Assembly (NCBI RefSeq): GCF_010093025.1
Contig: NZ_CP048114.1
Span: forward strand, 496,001-560,000
DNA: 64,000 nucleotides
Direction of reading: 5' to 3'
Origin: Edaphobacter sp. 12200R-103
Lineage (GTDB): Bacteria; Acidobacteriota; Terriglobia; Terriglobales; Acidobacteriaceae
Within the stretch, counting starts at the first letter, position 1, and every line of letters starts with the position of its first letter. Position numbers and translations under genes: made by a program. Below are positions 62,313 through 64,000 of the stretch, in pieces. The notes under the pieces were generated by a model. It had not been told where the DNA came from, did not search any database, and was given only the letters and a program-made list of their open reading frames with translations.

Positions 62313-63298
62313 TTCGCGTTCCCTGCTGTTGTAGTGAGTTCCGATTTGATCTGGTTACGCCATTCAAGGAGCAATTTGAGACCCGTTTCGAGGTCGATTC
62401 CTGCCTTGAAGCCCAGCATTCGCTCAGCCTTGTCAGTAGTCGCCCGGCGGGCGCGGACATTGTTGACCTTGCGAGCTTCGTGGAACTCGGGCTTGAGATT
62501 GGATTCAGAGACCTTCAACAGGAGATGACAGAGCTGATTGAGCGAGGTCTCTACCCCTGTGCCAACGTTGAACGCCTCATCGGTCGCATCCGATAGCAGT
62601 CCTGCGATATTGGCGCGGGCAACGTCCTCCACATAGACAAAGTCCATGGATTGCTTCCCGTCGCCAAAGATCTTCGGCGGCTGTCCAGCTTCAATTGCAT
62701 CCATCCAGCGAACCAGAACTTCGGTGTAGACGCCGTCGAGGTCCATGCGCGGCCCGTAGATGTTGAAGTAGCGAAACGCCACATACGGAAGTCTGAACAT
62801 CTCGTAGTAGGACCGAAGCATCTGCTCATTGGCAATCTTGCCGGCGCCGTATAGTGTGCGGTTGTTGAAGGGATGGTTCTCATCCATGGGGAGATAAGAA
62901 GGGTCTCCGTAGACGGAAGCGGAGGATGCTGCGACGATCTTCTTGATTTTGTGACGCACGGCGCTCTCGAGAACATTCGACATGCCATCGATCAGGACCT
63001 GGACGGCTTCACGAGGTGCTTCAGCGCAACGGGTAATACGCAATGCCGCCATATGAAAGACGTAGTCGGAGCCCTCAGTGAGGCTATCGACCAGCTCCGC
63101 GTCGCGGATATCGCCTTCGACGAGCTTTACGCGTCCTGTCAGCAGGGCATTCTCCAGATTACGGACATTGCCTCGGATAAAGTTATCCAGGACGCGTACT
63201 TCAGAAGCTCCCTGCTCAAGGAGCTGGTCAATCGTGGTGCTCCCGATAAAGCCGGCTCCGCCGGTCATGAAAATCGTTTTGCCTTCAATAGGATTCAT
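62309..63298 (-). CDS. NAD-dependent epimerase/dehydratase (extended SDR)
   Basis: A 329-residue extended short-chain dehydrogenase. GGAGFIGS near the N-terminus binds NAD, ASSASVYGDPSYLP contains the catalytic Ser/Thr region and YGAGKIANE holds the active-site Tyr-x3-Lys. RYFNIYGPRMDLDGVY follows, typical of NDP-sugar 4-epimerases or 4,6-dehydratases. A UDP-glucose/GlcNAc type substrate is plausible. It overlaps the aminotransferase gene by 4 bases, so the two likely act in sequence on one nucleotide sugar. Confidence 0.9.
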   Translation of the reverse strand: MNPIEGKTIFMTGGAGFIGSTTIDQLLEQGASEVRVLDNFIRGNVRNLENALLTGRVKLVEGDIRDAELVDSLTEGSDYVFHMAALRITRCAEAPREAVQVLIDGMSNVLESAVRHKIKKIVAASSASVYGDPSYLPMDENHPFNNRTLYGAGKIANEQMLRSYYEMFRLPYVAFRYFNIYGPRMDLDGVYTEVLVRWMDAIEAGQPPKIFGDGKQSMDFVYVEDVARANIAGLLSDATDEAFNVGTGVETSLNQLCHLLLKVSESNLKPEFHEARKVNNVRARRATTDKAERMLGFKAGIDLETGLKLLLEWRNQIKSELTTTAGNAK

Positions 63299-63347
63299 TC
63301 GAGCCCCTTGTATGGATAAGTCTTCGTGCAGTCGTACCGTGTTCAGC

Positions 63348-63968
63348 TTATCGGCGATACCGTATAACCTTCGCCGGAACTCCGGCGACTACAGCATATT
63401 CGGGCACGTCAGCGGTCACAACCGCGCCTGCCCCAACGATGGAGTTGGCTCCCACATGCACTCCAGGAAGAATCGTTGCGTTGGTTCCGATGTCGGCCCC
63501 ATAGCCAATAACGACAGGCTTGATCATCAGCTCCGTCGCAATAATTGGAACGTCGACTGGGTCGCCGGTGTGGCTGGAGCCCAACACTTTTGCCCCGGGA
63601 CCCCACCCGACGTAGTCCTCAATCACAAGATGACGTGCGTCGAAGTAGGCATGCGGACCGATCCATACGTGGTTGCCGATATGGCACGTACCATCGAAGC
63701 GCCCCTGGATCATGGTCTGCGCTCCAAGAAAAACCTTGTCGCCAAGCTCCATCGTCTCCGGATGCTTGAAGACGACTCCAGGACCACTCTGCAAGGCGTG
63801 ACCCGCTGATTTGCACATCGCCCGGATCAGGATCCTGCGCATGCTAGCCTCGAAGGGAGCTTCGTCATTCCTATACTTCGCGAAGATGGCAAGAAGCTCG
63901 GCGGGCGTATGTGTTTGCTTCAGATGCGCCGCAAATTCCCACTCCCAGGGCGGATCCTCCACCATCAC
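63348..63968 (-). CDS. Hexapeptide-repeat acyltransferase (LbH fold), possibly truncated at the window edge
   Basis: A 206-residue protein from the GTG at 63968 (an ATG follows at 63965), with a left-handed beta-helix of hexapeptide repeats: [25 protein letters not shown] and [29 protein letters not shown], quoted only in parts ([19 protein letters not shown]). The reading frame stays open upstream to base 64000, so the true start may lie outside the window. Such enzymes acetylate or acyl-modify sugars or chloramphenicol-like acceptors. Its position ahead of the SDR and aminotransferase suggests N- or O-acylation of the amino sugar. Confidence 0.75.
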   Translation of the reverse strand: MMVEDPPWEWEFAAHLKQTHTPAELLAIFAKYRNDEAPFEASMRRILIRAMCKSAGHALQSGPGVVFKHPETMELGDKVFLGAQTMIQGRFDGTCHIGNHVWIGPHAYFDARHLVIEDYVGWGPGAKVLGSSHTGDPVDVPIIATELMIKPVVIGYGADIGTNATILPGVHVGANSIVGAGAVVTADVPEYAVVAGVPAKVIRYRR

Positions 63969-64000
63969 GGCGCTGCCAAAAACCGCGGGTACCGTCCGTA

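Overview
The window looks like a chromosomal segment of an Acidobacteriota bacterium, probably a soil-type member of Terriglobales/Acidobacteriaceae. The grounds are gene content only: an Oar-like TonB-dependent receptor C-terminus, HYDIN-type choice-of-anchor-D proteins, a MoxR/DUF58/BatA/DUF4175/DUF4159 cluster, large DUF4082 repeat proteins, and polysaccharide genes behind sigma-54-type promoters. No rRNA, tRNA, CRISPR array, transposase or phage gene was seen.

Positions 1-8915 (plus strand) hold a carbohydrate-use locus. It has the end of an outer-membrane receptor, a GH39 glycosidase, an MFS sugar-acid transporter, an enolase-superfamily sugar-acid dehydratase, a GguC/AraD1 (FAH-like) enzyme, a beta-hydroxyacid dehydrogenase and a secreted GH3 glycosidase. 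Together they suggest release of pentosyl or related sugars from plant polymers, then non-phosphorylative aldonate breakdown.

Positions 8947-22783 (minus strand) hold an eight-gene, tightly overlapping cluster. In transcription order it encodes DUF4159, a VWA/GATase-like membrane protein, a caspase/C13-fold protein with Ser at the Cys position, a TPR-gluzincin protein, MoxR ATPase, DUF58, a BatA-like VWA protein and a DUF4175 protein. Divergent from it are a Tat-exported multicopper oxidase and a second DUF4159 paralogue (22951-25226).

Positions 25309-50000 hold an exopolysaccharide region: a Wzx-like flippase; two HYDIN-repeat proteins; a Wza/OM-barrel/Wzz/BY-kinase operon; an initiating sugar transferase with a degenerate GGDEF-like N-terminus; a GT2 enzyme and a Wzy/ligase-like protein; then minus-strand glycosyltransferases, a beta-helix protein, a NodB-like protein and a FemAB/GNAT-like protein. 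Positions 50347-57901 encode a 2115-residue secreted repeat protein and a two-domain, ceruloplasmin-like multicopper oxidase.

Positions 57927-64000 hold a sigma-54 activator, a divergent lhgO gene behind a consensus sigma-54 promoter, and a minus-strand sugar-modification operon (acyltransferase, NDP-sugar SDR, DegT aminotransferase).

The most unifying signal is regulatory. Near-consensus -24/-12 elements lie upstream of the flippase, the export operon, the sugar transferase, the glycosyltransferase operon and lhgO. A shared 17-bp motif, TTGCR-N6-TGYGCA, lies upstream of three of them, and a sigma-54 activator is encoded in the same window. This suggests a local sigma-54 regulon controlling surface polysaccharide.
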